This document shows, piece by piece, positions 42,060 to 54,282 of a stretch of DNA of 64,000 nucleotides. The notes beneath the pieces were generated by a model, which was not told the origin of the DNA, did no database searches, and saw nothing but the letters and a program-made list of their open reading frames with translations. The stretch spans positions 105,646,942 through 105,710,941 of the forward strand of contig CM051455.1 of the NCBI GenBank assembly GCA_028274465.1. The letters run 5' to 3'. The position numbers were made by a program, and so were the translations under genes. The stretch's first letter is position 1. Every line of letters starts with the position of its first letter. The DNA is from Plantago ovata (Eukaryota; Streptophyta; Magnoliopsida; Lamiales; Plantaginaceae).

Positions 42060-43607
42060 TGTTAGGAAACTTGTAATTTTGATGAGCAATTAACCATGCT
42101 AAATTAAGGAAAGTCCAGTAACTAGTACTCTTAAGGTCCATAGGAATTTAGAATTTTAAGGACATTGTAAAAGAGGAACATTTGCTGAAGACTTAGAATA
42201 GGTGCTAGATAGGTTGGTTTTACCGCTTATGATGTATCTTGTTTTCTGAAAATAAATACAACCTATTGAAGCATTTGCTGATGATGTACTTTGCTTTTAC
42301 AAACAAACTATTGAAGCATTTAGAACCGCTCAGAATCTTGAAGATTTTGAAGACTGAATACTAGAAGATTTCTGAAGACTGGAATCTACAAAGGCACATG
42401 TTGCTCAGAAAGTGGAAACTTCAGCAACAACTTGCATAAGTGAAAATCTATATGACAGAGTAGGTTGTGCTTGCTGAAACTGAGACTGACCACTTGCTGA
42501 TGGAACATATGTGACCTCTTGCTGAAAGTACTTGCATTTGCGCTCCAATGTTACTATTTGAATTTTATTCAAATAAGCATTAAATGCAAAGCATGCACGC
42601 GAAGGACATGAAGACTAGAAGACAAACAAGGATGCTGCTGAAAGTACAAAGCAAGATAGTGACATTTTAAGGAACAAAAGCCTTAGAATTTGAAATTCAA
42701 ACGGCTCCTTATTTTCACTATAAATAGAGGTCATCCGGCAAAGAGTTGAAGTGTGTCACTTGTGCTTAAACTCACATACCCTTCAATACTCCTACTGCTA
42801 TTGATCCGTTCCAAGACTTAAAGCTTGAGAAAGCTACTTGTGAAGAAGTAGAATTTACACGACTAAGAAATTAGTTAAGTGTTCCTTCTTTCTTTCGAAC
42901 AAGAACAAGTCTTGACACCAGAAACAATCAAACTTGTTTACCGCAAAGTATTCAAAGTATTGTTTCTTAGATTACTTGTTGTAACTGAATAAGTTATAAT
43001 TAAGTTATCTCATCCCAAACCTCTCTAACTGAAAATACACCCTTTCAGGCGTGATATTCAAGGGGAACTTAATCGAGCATAGTGTTGCTTATTAAAAGTA
43101 CCAAGTTTGGTGGAGAACAAGGTTGCATTCTCTAGATTAGGTTGGAGACGAAGCAAGTGTGCTTTGGTTTTTGTTTGAATCGCTCTAGATAGGTGTTGTA
43201 AGGAACCTCAATCTTATCTTAGTGGATTCAGTCCTAGAAAGGACAAAGTGGATTAGTTGAGAGATTACGCCACTCTCAGATACCACTATAAAAGTGTTTG
43301 TGTGATTTACTTACTGTACTTGTTTTCAGCAAATCATATCTATCTGTACACAGTCACTCACATCACTTGCTGAAACCTTCATTTACTGAAAAAACACTTA
43401 TTGTATCAAAGACTTCCGCTCTCTGATTTTAAGTATCAGCAAACCTAGTTACTGTGAAGTAACTTGCGCTTGCTGAGAAAGTTAAGTATCAACAAACTCA
43501 TTACTGAAAGGTAATAAGCACTTGCTGAGAAAGTTTTTAAGCGACGAAAGTTTGAAAGACTATTCACCCCCCCTCTAGTCTTTTCTTGTTGTTTAAAGGG
43601 ACCAACA
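42060..43607 (+). repeat. 5' LTR of the SIRE-type element
   Basis: 1548 bp, TGTTAGGAAACTTG...GGGACCAACA. TATAAATA at 42719-42726. The word TTGCTGA is very frequent. Nearly identical to the solo LTR at 59760-61328. Confidence 0.92.
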
Positions 43608-43609
43608 AG

Positions 43610-43627
43610 TGGTATCGGAGCTGGAGG
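43610..43627 (+). promoter_or_regulatory. Primer-binding site, initiator tRNA-Met type
   Basis: TGGTATCGGAGCTGGAGG two bases after the LTR; it corresponds to the common TGGTATCAGAGC site with one change. Confidence 0.85.
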
Positions 43628-43719
43628 TTCTTTAACCTTCAGCACTGAACCTAGATCCCCTTAGGTGCTTTCCGTAAATCACTCTCACTTGATCAGTTTG
43701 GTAGTGCTTTGCTGACAGG

Positions 43720-46073
43720 ATGTCTTTAGGAGACGCTCCCTTGCTGAAGCTGGAAAACTATGAAAAATGGCGAAACAACATGATGCTACATCTTGAGGCC
43801 ATTAGTGATGAAATGGTTACTGTCATTAATGATGGACCTATCAAGATCACTAAGGTTGAAAGGAGTTTCCCTCACAAGACCACTGAAGCTGGAAAGGAAA
43901 CTATCTTGGGCGAACCGGTTGATACCGTCGTGCCAAAACTGAGAGAGGAATGGACTTCTGACGAAGCTAAGAGATTCCGTCTTGGTGGCCAAGCAAGAAA
44001 CATCATCATTCGATCAACTCCGGATACCATACAGTGCAAACTGTGGGGTGCTAAGACGTCTAAGGAAGCTTGGAAAATGGTTCAAGATCTTTGTGCTGGA
44101 TCTGACAAAACCAAGGAAAACAAACTTGAAGTACTTAAATTAAAGTTTCAAAACTTTAAACAAGGTACAAACGAGTCACTGGAAGACTTGGACTTCAGAT
44201 TCACAACTCTTGTTAGTGAAATGGCAGCCTTGGGTGTTGGAAATCTTTACTCAGATTCTGAGAAGGTGAAAACCATCATCAGAAGTTTGAATCAAGAATG
44301 GATCCACACTCAGAATTTCTATTACAGTCAAGGAATGCCAGATATTACACCAACAGAGTTGTTCTCTCATCTTGCTACTGTCAACTATGAGACAAAGCAA
44401 AGAGAATGATAAAGAGCCTGCTGATGAAAACTCTTTGGTTGTCAAAAACATGAAGAAATTCATCAGTAAGGAACTTGAAAGGCGAAAAGCAAAAGAGAAG
44501 CTGAAAAAGCATCTTGGTAACAACTACCATAAGTACAAGAATGAGACTAGCTCGTTGAACAAGCAAGGTCAGCAAGCAACTTCATCAGAAGAACCAGCAG
44601 TTGGAAATGATCTATGTTTTTACTGCAAAAAGCCTGGACACTTCAAAGCTAATTTGCCCTTTGCTGAAAGGCAAATCTACTGAAAAGAAGAAGAAGTTCA
44701 AAAGAGCTTTTATTGCTGAAGAAAAGAAGAAGCTTCAAGCAAAAATCAATGCATTGTGCATTGATACTAGCTCCGAAGACAGTGAGGATGAAAGCTCAGA
44801 CACTGACGATGAAGAAGCCACTCTAGACGTGGAGATTGGCAAAGAAGTTTGTGGAATAGCTATGGAAGCTTATCCAGATGTGTCGAACTACGAGTTCTGC
44901 CTAATGGTCGGTCAGGTAAACAACCCCACCTCTGACTTAGACTCAGAAAGTGAAGACGAGATTGACCTTGACAAGATTCAAGGAGAAATCGAAAGATTTG
45001 AGAAAACTCTGAGCAAACAGCAAGAGAAACTACAGATTGCTGAAACTCTGACCAAGCAGACTACTGCAAAGTATGTCTTGCTGAAGGAAGAGACAGAAGA
45101 AAAGGATGCTGAAATAAGGCGTCTTAAGAAGTTGATTGCTGAAGCTACAGAGAAGAATTCTCAAATGGCATTAGAATTGGAAGAATATCAGTCCTCAATT
45201 CTAAAGTTACTTGCTGAAATACAAGAAATGAAAAAGATGAAAATCAATTTCAAATCTTATGTTGACGCAAGTAATACGCTGACTGAACTAAACTCTTATT
45301 TGATATATCCATCTCAGAAAGAAGGTTTAGGCGCAACGTATGAAGGTGATGACGTAGAAATCTTGAGTAAAGACAAATCACCGATTTCCTTTGTACGTGC
45401 TACTGATAGTGGTCTACCAGAACTCTATCAGTTTGGTCAATCTAAGGTTGCTGAAACATGAAATCAAGTACCTACGGCCATAAAGCCCGCTGTTGCTACT
45501 CAAAGTAACAAGACTTTAAAAGGAAAACAGATTGCTGTGAAGCAAACTGAAAAGAAGAAGGATGTTGTGAAGGATTCCGCCAAACAAGTTGCTGAAAAGC
45601 AATTTGTTAAGTCAAAAGGCAAGATTACTAAAAGTAATTAGAAGACCTTTGCTGACAAACCTGAATCAAGTAAGGTTGCTGACACGAAAGCTCAGCATTC
45701 TCCGAAAAGTGGACTCGGTTTCAAAACCAAGCAAAGTCAACTTTTTCACGAGTATAAGAAAAGTCAACAAAGATACTACAAAGAGATGAACAAAATCAAG
45801 CCTAAGAGTTCTGAAAAGACTCTAAATGCTAGGGCTATAAGGAACCTTGCTAGAAAAGAACTTACTAAAAAGTATGTTCAGCAAAAAGGTCAACCGAGCA
45901 AGACACCACATCAGAAAGTGGACTTGATCAGCACGAATCAAAAGTCTTTCAGCTCAAAACCTCCTAGTTTCTCAACAAGTAGAAAACAAGTCAAAGTTGA
46001 AAAACTTAAGACTTGGGTTTCCACTGGACGCATTCTTGAACATGTTAATGGACATCCATTATTGGATAATTAA
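43720..46073 (+). pseudogene. SIRE gag
   Basis: The ATG at 43720 (MSLGDAPLLKLENYEKWR) opens a UBN2-type gag domain to about 44400. Frameshifts near 44390 and 44650 follow, the second inside the zinc knuckle (CFYCKKPGHFKAN). The next part is acidic (SSEDSEDESSDTDDEEA) and then a long coiled coil (about 44960-45260, IERFEKTLSKQQEKLQ). In-frame stops occur at 45459-45461 and 45639, after which a lysine-rich tail runs to 46073. Its role is particle assembly and RNA binding. Confidence 0.82.
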
Positions 46074-46079
46074 CTTTTT

Positions 46080-46421
46080 GCTCTTGATTGTGCAGACTTC
46101 AGCCACGGAGACAAACGATGCAATCTGGCACTTTGATAGTGGTTGTGGAAAGCACATGACGGGCAACAAGAATAACCTTATAAACTATAGACGATGGTAA
46201 AGGTCCAACAATAAGGTTTGCTGGTGGAGGCTCCGGTTCTACAAAAGGCTATGGTGACGTGAAGTTAGGATGCATAACCATTACTGGAGTTCTTTATGTC
46301 AAAAATCTTAAGTTTAATCTTTTCAGCATGAGTCAGTTTGCTGACAAAGGATACTTCATCAAAATCAAAAGTGATGAATGTAAACTTATAGATTTCGAGA
46401 CTAAAAAGGTTATTATGATTG
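46080..46421 (+). pseudogene. SIRE protease, N-terminal part
   Basis: DAIWHFDSGCGKHMTG carries the DSG active site. A shift near 46195 leads to ITITGVLYVKNLKFNLFSMS and the pre-integrase region. The frame stops at the insertion of element C (46422). Confidence 0.8.
46417..46421. repeat. Target-site duplication of element C, left copy (GATTG)
   Basis: Exact match to 52781-52785. Confidence 0.95.
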
Positions 46422-47687
46422 TGATGAACGTGTCAGATTCAGTCAAATAAATTTGTAATTTAGCCAAAGGCAATCCACAACTACAACGAAAATCGTAGTG
46501 TAGCAGTAGAATGACTCGAGTGTCGTTCTCTCAGGACTATAACTAGCTTTATCTATTTAATCAAGAGAATATAAAACAGCAGATAGAAAGCAATAGGGGG
46601 TTTTCAAGCAGATAATGGAGGTTGGTGATAGTATGGTCCTTCTTAACATAATGGGTCGATAATCATGCATAAATTCCTCGGTCTTGCATAGAGATCTTTG
46701 AATGAATCTTGGGTCCTGTTGTAAGTATTGTGCACTACGAAGATAATATGGGTCTGACCTGTCAACATCTAATGTCCTATTGTGTTCCGTAATCATTCAA
46801 CACTACGAAGATAATTTAGTCTGATTGACCGACAAGTGTCCTAGTGTGCATAATGATCAATACAACATACGAGAATTTTGGTGTTCAACTCATCAACGAA
46901 ATAAAGCAATGACACGGAGTATAATGCGCGATATAGCCATTAGCATGATTATCTTCCCTCACTAAGAATTCACATACTACCACCAACGATAAATTTAGCT
47001 ACTCATAATGTGCATGCAATCAATAGCAATCATAGAAGAAAACGTATTGAAAGAATATAAAATAAGTAGATAAAAGTTGTAAGATACAAAGTTACCGAAG
47101 GTTGTCAATCTCCGGATGATTGTGATCCTACGCTCCAATCTGCTATGAAAATGTATCCCCTAAGCTATGGAACTTCCAGGACAGGCCCCGGGAAGTTCCT
47201 ACCTAAAACTATAGAGAGAGGTGAGAAAGTAGGCTTGGAAAGATATGATTTTCGGAGAGAAAACTCGCAACTATATATAGGCCCGGAATTTGCCCGCGGC
47301 GGTTCGCCCGAGGCACGGGGCGGTTCGCCCCACAGTGTAAACGCGGAATTTTTGCATTTTCGACGCGGTTTTGGATTTCTTCACCTTTTCGGACTCGGTT
47401 TGTGACTTCTAGTAGCCTTCTAACCTCCAGATTCGGCCCCTAGACTCCAAATCTTATCCGGAAACCTTCAGATACTCCAAATATGCTTCTGGAACACCAA
47501 TTCCTTGTAGACTTTAATATAATTGCCCGTAAATCTCCGAATTTCAACCAAAACCTGTAAAATAAATTCTAAAAGGAAACGTGACACTATTCTAATAAAA
47601 TATACTAAAATATAGCTAAATTAACATAGAGGATAGCTAAATTAGGTGAAAAAGACTCGAATGAAAGTGTAAAATACACATTCATCA
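46422..47687 (-). repeat. 3' LTR of element C
   Basis: 1266 bp, TGATG...CATCA. On the minus strand a palindrome array of the GGGGCGAACCGCC type (about 47335-47295) precedes TATATATA. Confidence 0.93.
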
Positions 47688-49249
47688 AACTCCCCAAACC
47701 GAACCTTATGCTTGTCCTCAAGCAACTAAGCTAGACTCTAATACAAAAAACATGCAAGACTCAAAAATGGAGTTTCATGCCAAATAAAATGAACTAAATT
47801 ACTGAATCTATCAAATAACATATGAACAAAAACCATATAAATCAAAGCATGAATATAGGTTGAAGAATACCTCGATTGACTTATACACATCCACATAAGC
47901 ACTTATGTCAAGACAAGATAGTCTCTCGTAACATTCTCTACCTGGACCCAGTCAGTGACGACGTAATGATGCATGCTAAGATACGAATGGTTGCCCCGTG
48001 CCTATGAAACTGAGGACTTACTGCTGTTCCACCATGTTAAGACTTTCCCTCAAAAGAGGTCGAACCAGTACTGGCTCTCATCAAACGAAGGAGGGTTCCC
48101 TATATAAGATAACTCTCCCCTATTCTACCTATCTCTCAAGTAAAGTCTTAAGCTATTCACCACTTCCTGAATGGCAGGACGAGGGTGGTCTAGAATAGAT
48201 GACACTCAAGATAAAAAAGATAAAAACACGATTACGAACATTGCAAAAATGGACCCTTCTTTGCTTTTTTGGCTTTCTTTTTTGGACCCTTCTTTGCTAA
48301 ACTGCTATTTGGCTTTCTTTTTTGGACCCTTCTTTGCTTTTTTGGGGTCTTCTCTTTTTTTTTTTTTCTTTTTCTCTTTTTTTTTTGGAATTTTTCTTTC
48401 TTTTTTTTTGATTTTTTTTTTCCTAGCCAGCAGTAGCATAACAAAAAGAAGAACAAAATGACTCACACGACTTCCCCAAACCTATTCGAAAGAATAGGTT
48501 GGAGTACAAATTTCACGAAAAAGGAAAAATAAACTCACGATACGAAGAATGAAAAACAGAAACAAGTCTATGATGGTGTAACCCCCTCCCCAAACCTATT
48601 CGGAAGAATAGGTTATAAACAAAGGATCACACAACCTCACACTACCTCCTTCCTAGAAATTTAGCAATCTCAAAGCATGGTGAAGACTTGTTGCCTCTTA
48701 GGTACATAATTACTCGGGAAAGCAACCATAAAACCCTAACATGCATCATCCTATTATAAAGGCCTTCGTGAACCGCAATAGAGAAAACACCACTAAGTGA
48801 TGTCGAGACTACCATGCTTAACTAAGTGCAATACATAAATGTGACAAGCCAAGCGAGATAAACCTCAAACAAATTCATAGAGATGAAGCATACGATTAAT
48901 GGCATAGTTAGTTGATCTACCCAATAAAAAAGTTCAAAAAATTCGGCAATAAACTCCATATAAAACATGCAAGACTATACTAGGAAAGCAGTAAACGTGC
49001 AAATGCAAAAAAATTCACGAGTTTATCATAAGCAAGATAAGTATATAGATAACCAGCGATAACCTCCTCCCCAAACCTGAACGTCGAAAGTGGATCCAAG
49101 GTGAGAGCTAATGCTTGTATAAGTCACCTATAATACTCAATCAAACTCGTGAGATAAAATCTAAAGCGGTAAAGAAAGCGATAAAATCTCCGGGTTGCCT
49201 CCCAGATAGCGCCATTGTTTAAAGTCTCTGACTCGACTCCTGTCTTCGC
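47688..49249 (-). repeat. Non-coding 3' internal region of element C
   Basis: No supported ORF. PPT next to 47687, conserved block 47690-48240, A-rich tract (T-rich on plus) about 48345-48422. A TTTGGACCCTTCTTTGC unit is repeated three times at 48250-48345. Stem-loops lie at 48479-48500 and 48593-48614. Confidence 0.75.
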
Positions 49250-51349
49250 CTATCTTTTCCTTCTGAGGGTACTAGACTTCCCCTTCATGAGTCTCCTTCC
49301 CGTGCTTTGATCCTGTGAATAAGAGTGAACATAGACGTTAAGACCACTGTAATCAATAGTGTTAGAAGTATCGGGTGGATCTGGTGGATCAGATATGGCT
49401 TGCAACACATGTTTCTTGCCATCCACTTCGATGGTGCAAGTCCTTTGGTAGATGTTCATTACGGAGTGTAGCTTAGTCAAGAATGTTCGTCCTAAGAGTA
49501 TGACATCCCCCGTCCCAGGTGCAGATGCCGGCATAACTACGAAATTGGTGTTTATTGATGCTTCACCAATCTTGACCAACACATTTTTCACAACGCCTTC
49601 GGGTCTCATGAATGATCCATCCGCCAGTCGCACAATAGCCCTTTCCTCAGATAGTTTTCCAAGGTTACTCTTTTCAAACACATTCAAAGAAATTATGTTT
49701 GAGTAGGATCCCGTGTCTAGTGTGGCACGGACATCTTCAAGCTCACCAATCCCTACCTTAACATCGAAACTTTGAGGGAGTGGCTCGGGATCCTCTTGCT
49801 CCTCTTCACTCTTGTTAGTACCAAGGTCCTTTTCTTCTTCTTCGGCCTGTGGGGGTAGTTCCCTCTTGCAACTCTCGCACTTAGAAACCTTCTTGATGGT
49901 GATTTCAACAGGTAGATCCCCCACTAAGTTAATGGACAACGACTTCTCAGTGTTGCTAGGCAGTTTGCCTTGCTCCCTACTTGCTCCTCGGTCGATCAAC
50001 TCTTGCAACTTTTGATGGGCAAGCCTAGTGCTCTCTTCCAACTTATCAAGCCTTACCCTAGTCTTCTCAGAATCTTCTTCATAACGTTTGAGAAAACTTT
50101 GTGTATGATCAACCATCTTCTGCAAGTTCTCCATCAGTAGAGCCAATTTCGACTTCGGTGGCTCTTTCGGAGCGGGGTTTTCGCAGTGATCATTACCATA
50201 GTTCAGCCTACTACGGTCTTGGTTAGGCCCATAAGTTTGGTTAGCCGGTGCATATCCTTGATTGTTACGGTATCCTCTTCTCCAGAATCCACCTCGAGGA
50301 TTCCTACCGTCTTGTCCGTAGCTAACTTCTTGAGTGCCAAACTCCGTAGCAAAGGCTTCTTCTTCGCCTCCTCGAGCCCAGTTGCCATCATCGTATGCCA
50401 GCTCCGATCTACACATATGAGCTCCATGCCCATATTTCTTGCATATTCGGCATACTTCGTTTGAAACAGTTGTTCCGGTGGCGCTCTTGAGGACTTTCTT
50501 CAATTCGTTGGTAAAGCACTCGAATTGATCCCCATTCCCCCTGTACATAGGGGCTTCTTGAGTCGGCGGAGCTTCAGGTCCACGTCTCCTAACCATTGCT
50601 CTTGGGTCCTTGAACTGCGAACCCTTGGCAAGCCTTTCGAAAACAGCCCAGACGGCTTCCGCGTTCTCCTCCCAAATATTGCCTCGGCATTGGAAATCCA
50701 CCACTTGTTGGTTCTCGAAGGTTAGTCCATTGTAGAAGTGTTGGACTAGGTCGGAGAGTTCAAAACCATGGTGAGGGCACTTGTTCGTGAGATCTTGGAA
50801 CCTCTCGAACGCGGTGTAGATGGTCTCATCATAGTCTTGCTTGAATCCAGTGATCTGCGCCTTAAGCGCGGTAGTAAGAGTGTGTGGGAAGTATTTTTCC
50901 ATGAAAGCTGAAAAAACCTTTTCCCAGGTGTCCAGCGAGCCGGCTGGTAGAGAACTCAGCCATGACTTGGCTCTGTCGCCAAGTCCCATAGCAAAAACCT
51001 TCATCTTCAACTCATCCGTTGTTATGTCAGCTCTGGGTCGTGGGAGTTGGTTGACGAAATCATCGATATCGTTCAAGTACCCCATCACATCTTCCCTTGA
51101 TAAGCCATAGAACCTCGGAAGTTGTTGGAATGCGTGGTTCTTGATTTCCAGATCTCGGGTTGCGGGCGAAAGAACAATCGCCGATCCCCTCATACGATCC
51201 TTGGTGGGTTGTACCCATGCCTTCAGTGGTCTAGCTTCTGCCATTCCGTCGATTTCCTTGAAAAGGAGTCGCCTTCTCTGGTGGTAGACTCTATCGATCT
51301 CAGCAATTGAATTAGCAAGCGGTGTTCCTGCAGAACGTGTATGCGGCAT
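49250..51349 (-). CDS. Intact gag-aspartic protease polyprotein of element C
   Basis: 699 codons from ATG to stop without a break. The domain order matches element B: gag core (AMGLGDRAKSWLSS, MEKYFPHT), zinc knuckle CRICKKYGHGAHMC, acidic linker, retropepsin with LDTGSYSN and VILLGRTF. It lacks 20 residues after RRRLL compared with B, an exact in-frame 60-bp difference. It ends in TLRRKR before the position where B reads through. The product would form particles and cleave itself. No RT is linked, so transposition needs a helper. Confidence 0.9.
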   Translation of the reverse strand: MPHTRSAGTPLANSIAEIDRVYHQRRRLLFKEIDGMAEARPLKAWVQPTKDRMRGSAIVLSPATRDLEIKNHAFQQLPRFYGLSREDVMGYLNDIDDFVNQLPRPRADITTDELKMKVFAMGLGDRAKSWLSSLPAGSLDTWEKVFSAFMEKYFPHTLTTALKAQITGFKQDYDETIYTAFERFQDLTNKCPHHGFELSDLVQHFYNGLTFENQQVVDFQCRGNIWEENAEAVWAVFERLAKGSQFKDPRAMVRRRGPEAPPTQEAPMYRGNGDQFECFTNELKKVLKSATGTTVSNEVCRICKKYGHGAHMCRSELAYDDGNWARGGEEEAFATEFGTQEVSYGQDGRNPRGGFWRRGYRNNQGYAPANQTYGPNQDRSRLNYGNDHCENPAPKEPPKSKLALLMENLQKMVDHTQSFLKRYEEDSEKTRVRLDKLEESTRLAHQKLQELIDRGASREQGKLPSNTEKSLSINLVGDLPVEITIKKVSKCESCKRELPPQAEEEEKDLGTNKSEEEQEDPEPLPQSFDVKVGIGELEDVRATLDTGSYSNIISLNVFEKSNLGKLSEERAIVRLADGSFMRPEGVVKNVLVKIGEASINTNFVVMPASAPGTGDVILLGRTFLTKLHSVMNIYQRTCTIEVDGKKHVLQAISDPPDPPDTSNTIDYSGLNVYVHSYSQDQSTGRRLMKGKSSTLRRKR

Positions 51350-51492
51350 ACACTATTTGTGACAGACTAGAAAAGGTGATTAGAAACAAATAGGAAAGCA
51401 GAGAGAGAAATTAAAAAGGAAAACTAAAACTAAAAGAATTAGGAATCTAAAGCTGTAAATAAAAACAAATTAAACAGAAAAAAGGAGTATAG

Positions 51493-51510
51493 TCCCCGGC
51501 AACAGCGCCA
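51493..51510 (-). promoter_or_regulatory. Primer-binding site of element C, tRNA-Asp type
   Basis: TGGCGCTGTTGCCGGGGA on the minus strand; one base differs from the tRNA-Asp complement, at a different position than in element B. Confidence 0.85.
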
Positions 51511-51513
51511 ATT

Positions 51514-52780
51514 TGATGAACGTGTCAGATTCAGTCAAATAAATTTGTAATTTAGCCAAAGGCAATCCACAACTACAACGAAAACCGTAGTGTAGCAGTA
51601 GAATGACTCGAGTGTCGTTCTCTCAGGACTATAACTAGCTTTATCTATTTAATCAAGAGAATATAAAACAGCAGATAGAAAGCAATATGGGGTTTTCAAG
51701 CAGATAATGGAGGTTGGTGATAGTATGGTCCTTTTAACATAATGGGTTGATAATCATGCATAAATTCCTCGGTCTTGCATAGAGATCTTTGAATGAATCT
51801 TGGGTCCTGTTGTAAGTATTGTGCACTACGAAGATAATATGGATCTGACCTGTCAACAACTAACGTCCTATTGTGTTCCGTAATCATTCAACACTACGAA
51901 GATAATTTAGTCTGATTGGCCGACAAGTGACCTAGTGTGCATAATGATCACTACAACATACGAGAATTTTGGTGTTCAACTCATCAACGAAATAAAGCAA
52001 TGACATGGAGTATAATGCGCGATATAGCCATTAGCATGATTATATTCCCTCGCTAAGAATTCACATACTACCACCAACGATAAATTTAGCTACTCATAAT
52101 GTGCATGCAATCAATAACAATCATAGAAGAAAACATATTGAAAGAATATAAAATAAGTAGATAAAAGTTGTAAGATACAAAGTTACCGAAGGTTGTCAAT
52201 CTCCGGATGATTGTGATCCTACGCGCTCCAATCTGCTATGAAAAAGTATCCCCTAAGCTATGGAACTCCCAGGACAGGACCCGGGAAGTTCCTACCTAAA
52301 ACTATAGAGAGAGGTGAGAAAGTAGGCTTGGAAAGATATGATTTTCGGAGAGAAAACTCGCAACTATATATAGGCCCGAAATTTGCCCGCGGCGGTTCGC
52401 CCGAGGCACGAGGCGGTTCGCCCCACAGTGTAAACGCGGAATTTTCGCGTTTTCGACGCGGTTTTTGGTTTCTTCACCTTTTCGGACTCGGTTTATGACT
52501 TCTAGTAGCCTTCTAACCTCCAGATTCGGCCCCTAGACTCCAAATCCTATCCGGAAACCTTCAGATACTCCAAATATGCTTCTGGAACACCAATTCCTTG
52601 TAGACTTTAATATAATTGCCCGTAAATCTCCGAATTTCAACCAAAACCTGTAAAATAAATTCTAAAAGGAAACGTGACACTATTCTAATAAAATATACTA
52701 AAATATAGCTAAATTAACATAGAGGATAGCTAAATTAGGTGAAAAAGACTCGAATGAAAGTGTAAAATACACATTCATCA
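51514..52780 (-). repeat. 5' LTR of element C
   Basis: 1267 bp. TATATATA at 52365-52372 with the GCGGTTCGCC-type palindromes right next to it (52388-52425). Read on the minus strand, palindromes come first, then the TATA box. Confidence 0.93.
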
Positions 52781-52785
52781 GATTG
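52781..52785. repeat. Target-site duplication of element C, right copy (GATTG)
   Basis: Matches 46417-46421; SIRE coding sequence resumes here. Confidence 0.95.
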
Positions 52786-54179
52786 CAAGAAGATCAGGAG
52801 GCTTGTACACCATAGATTGGTCTTCAGCAATCGTTGAAAAATGCCTTGTCTCAGATCACGATTGCCTTGCTGAAAAAGCATGGTTGTGGTATAAACGAAC
52901 AAGTCATCTAAACTTCAAGACGCTGAATAAGCTGTCTAAAAAGGCACTTTTAGTTGGATTACCTAAGGTTACTTTTAAGAAGGATGGTGTTTGCAATGCA
53001 TGTCAGCAAGGAAAGCAAACCAAATCTTCTTTCAAGAACAAGGCAGTACCGTCAACTACAAAATCTTTACAACTCTTGCACATGGACTTGTTTGAATCGT
53101 CTTCAACAAGCTATGCTGGTAAGAAGTATGGTCTGGTCGTGGTGGATGACTATTCAAGATTCACTTGGGTAGTATTCATCAAGCACAAATCTGAAACTAG
53201 GACTGAAATACCTAACTTGCTGAATAAGCTTGAAGTCATGAAAAATGACAAGGTAAAAGTCATAAGGACAGACCATGGTACTGAGTTTGTAAACCAGTAC
53301 ATAACTGAATATTGTACCTCAAAAGGCATACAACATCAGTTATCCTCAGTAAGGACACCACAACAAAACGGTGTTGCTGAACGGAAGAATCGTACCCCGA
53401 AAGAAGCCGCAAGAACAATGCTTGCTGACACTGAAATAAGTGAGGCTTACTGGGTTGAAGCGATTAATACCGCCTGTTACACTCAAAACAGATGTTTGAT
53501 TACTAAGGAATACAACAAAACTCCTTATGAATTGTTTGTTGGAAGACCTCCTAATATCACTCATCTAAGAGTATTTGGTTGCAAGTGTTTCATTCTTAAT
53601 AACGGTAGAGAATACCTAAGAACATTTCAACCAAAGGCAGACGAAGCGATATTTCTCGGTTACTCCTTGCATAGTAAAGCTTATAGAGTTTACAACAAAA
53701 AGGCACAAAAGATTGAAGAATCAGTGCATGTTGTATTCTATGAAAAGACACAAGGAGTGCCTGCTGAAGAAGAAATATCAGAATGTATGAAAAAGTTAAT
53801 CATACATGAGCAAAGAACTGAATCTAATGCTAGGCAAATCAAGTCAATTGAACTAAATGATGATTCTGACAATGACTCTCCTCCCCCAAGTCATGACAAG
53901 ATAAATATAGTTCACGACAAGGAATTTCCAGCAAAAGACGCAGTTGCTACGAAAGTTGCTGAAACTACGCAACCTCCAGTGCCTGTTGATGAACTACCAC
54001 AATCAAGCAATGCTGACAAGCAGTTGCTGATGAACCAATCTCAGCAGAGACACAAAATCCCAGTAGTACTGAACAAGTACATACTGAAGAGTCACATGCT
54101 GATGAGCAAACATATCCAGATCCAACAAGCAGAAAACCTGTTAATAAATGGATTAGAGATCATCCCTCTACGGATATGA
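52786..54179 (+). pseudogene. SIRE integrase
   Basis: The zinc region is LWYKRTSHLNFKTLNKL...CNACQQGK. The catalytic core has VVVDDYSRFTWV, VIRTDHGTEF and PQQNGVAERKNR (D, D, E). GCKCFILNNGRE and a SEEIFLGYS-like end follow, then a long acidic linker. Open for 458 codons from 52803. Cut off from the protease by element C and from RT by a frame change and a TGA near 54282. Confidence 0.88.
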
Positions 54180-54282
54180 TTGGTGATATTAATAAATGCC
54201 AAGTGACTAGATCCAAAGCATCTACTACTCATGGACTTGCTGAAGAAGCAACTATCGTGGAAGTAGAATCATTGTTCTCTTG

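Larger units (their letters stand above)
46422..52780 (-). mobile_element. Complete Athila-type, pol-less LTR retrotransposon, element C
   Basis: 6359 bp between GATTG duplications. Minus-strand order: 5' LTR (52780-51514), PBS, gag-protease (51349-49250), non-coding region with stem-loops and A-rich tract, PPT (47705-47688), 3' LTR (47687-46422). No ORF2 and no pol: the internal region is B minus about 2.6 kb. By eye the LTRs differ at about 25-30 of 1267 positions. The ORF is intact, so it could still be mobilised in trans. Confidence 0.94.
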
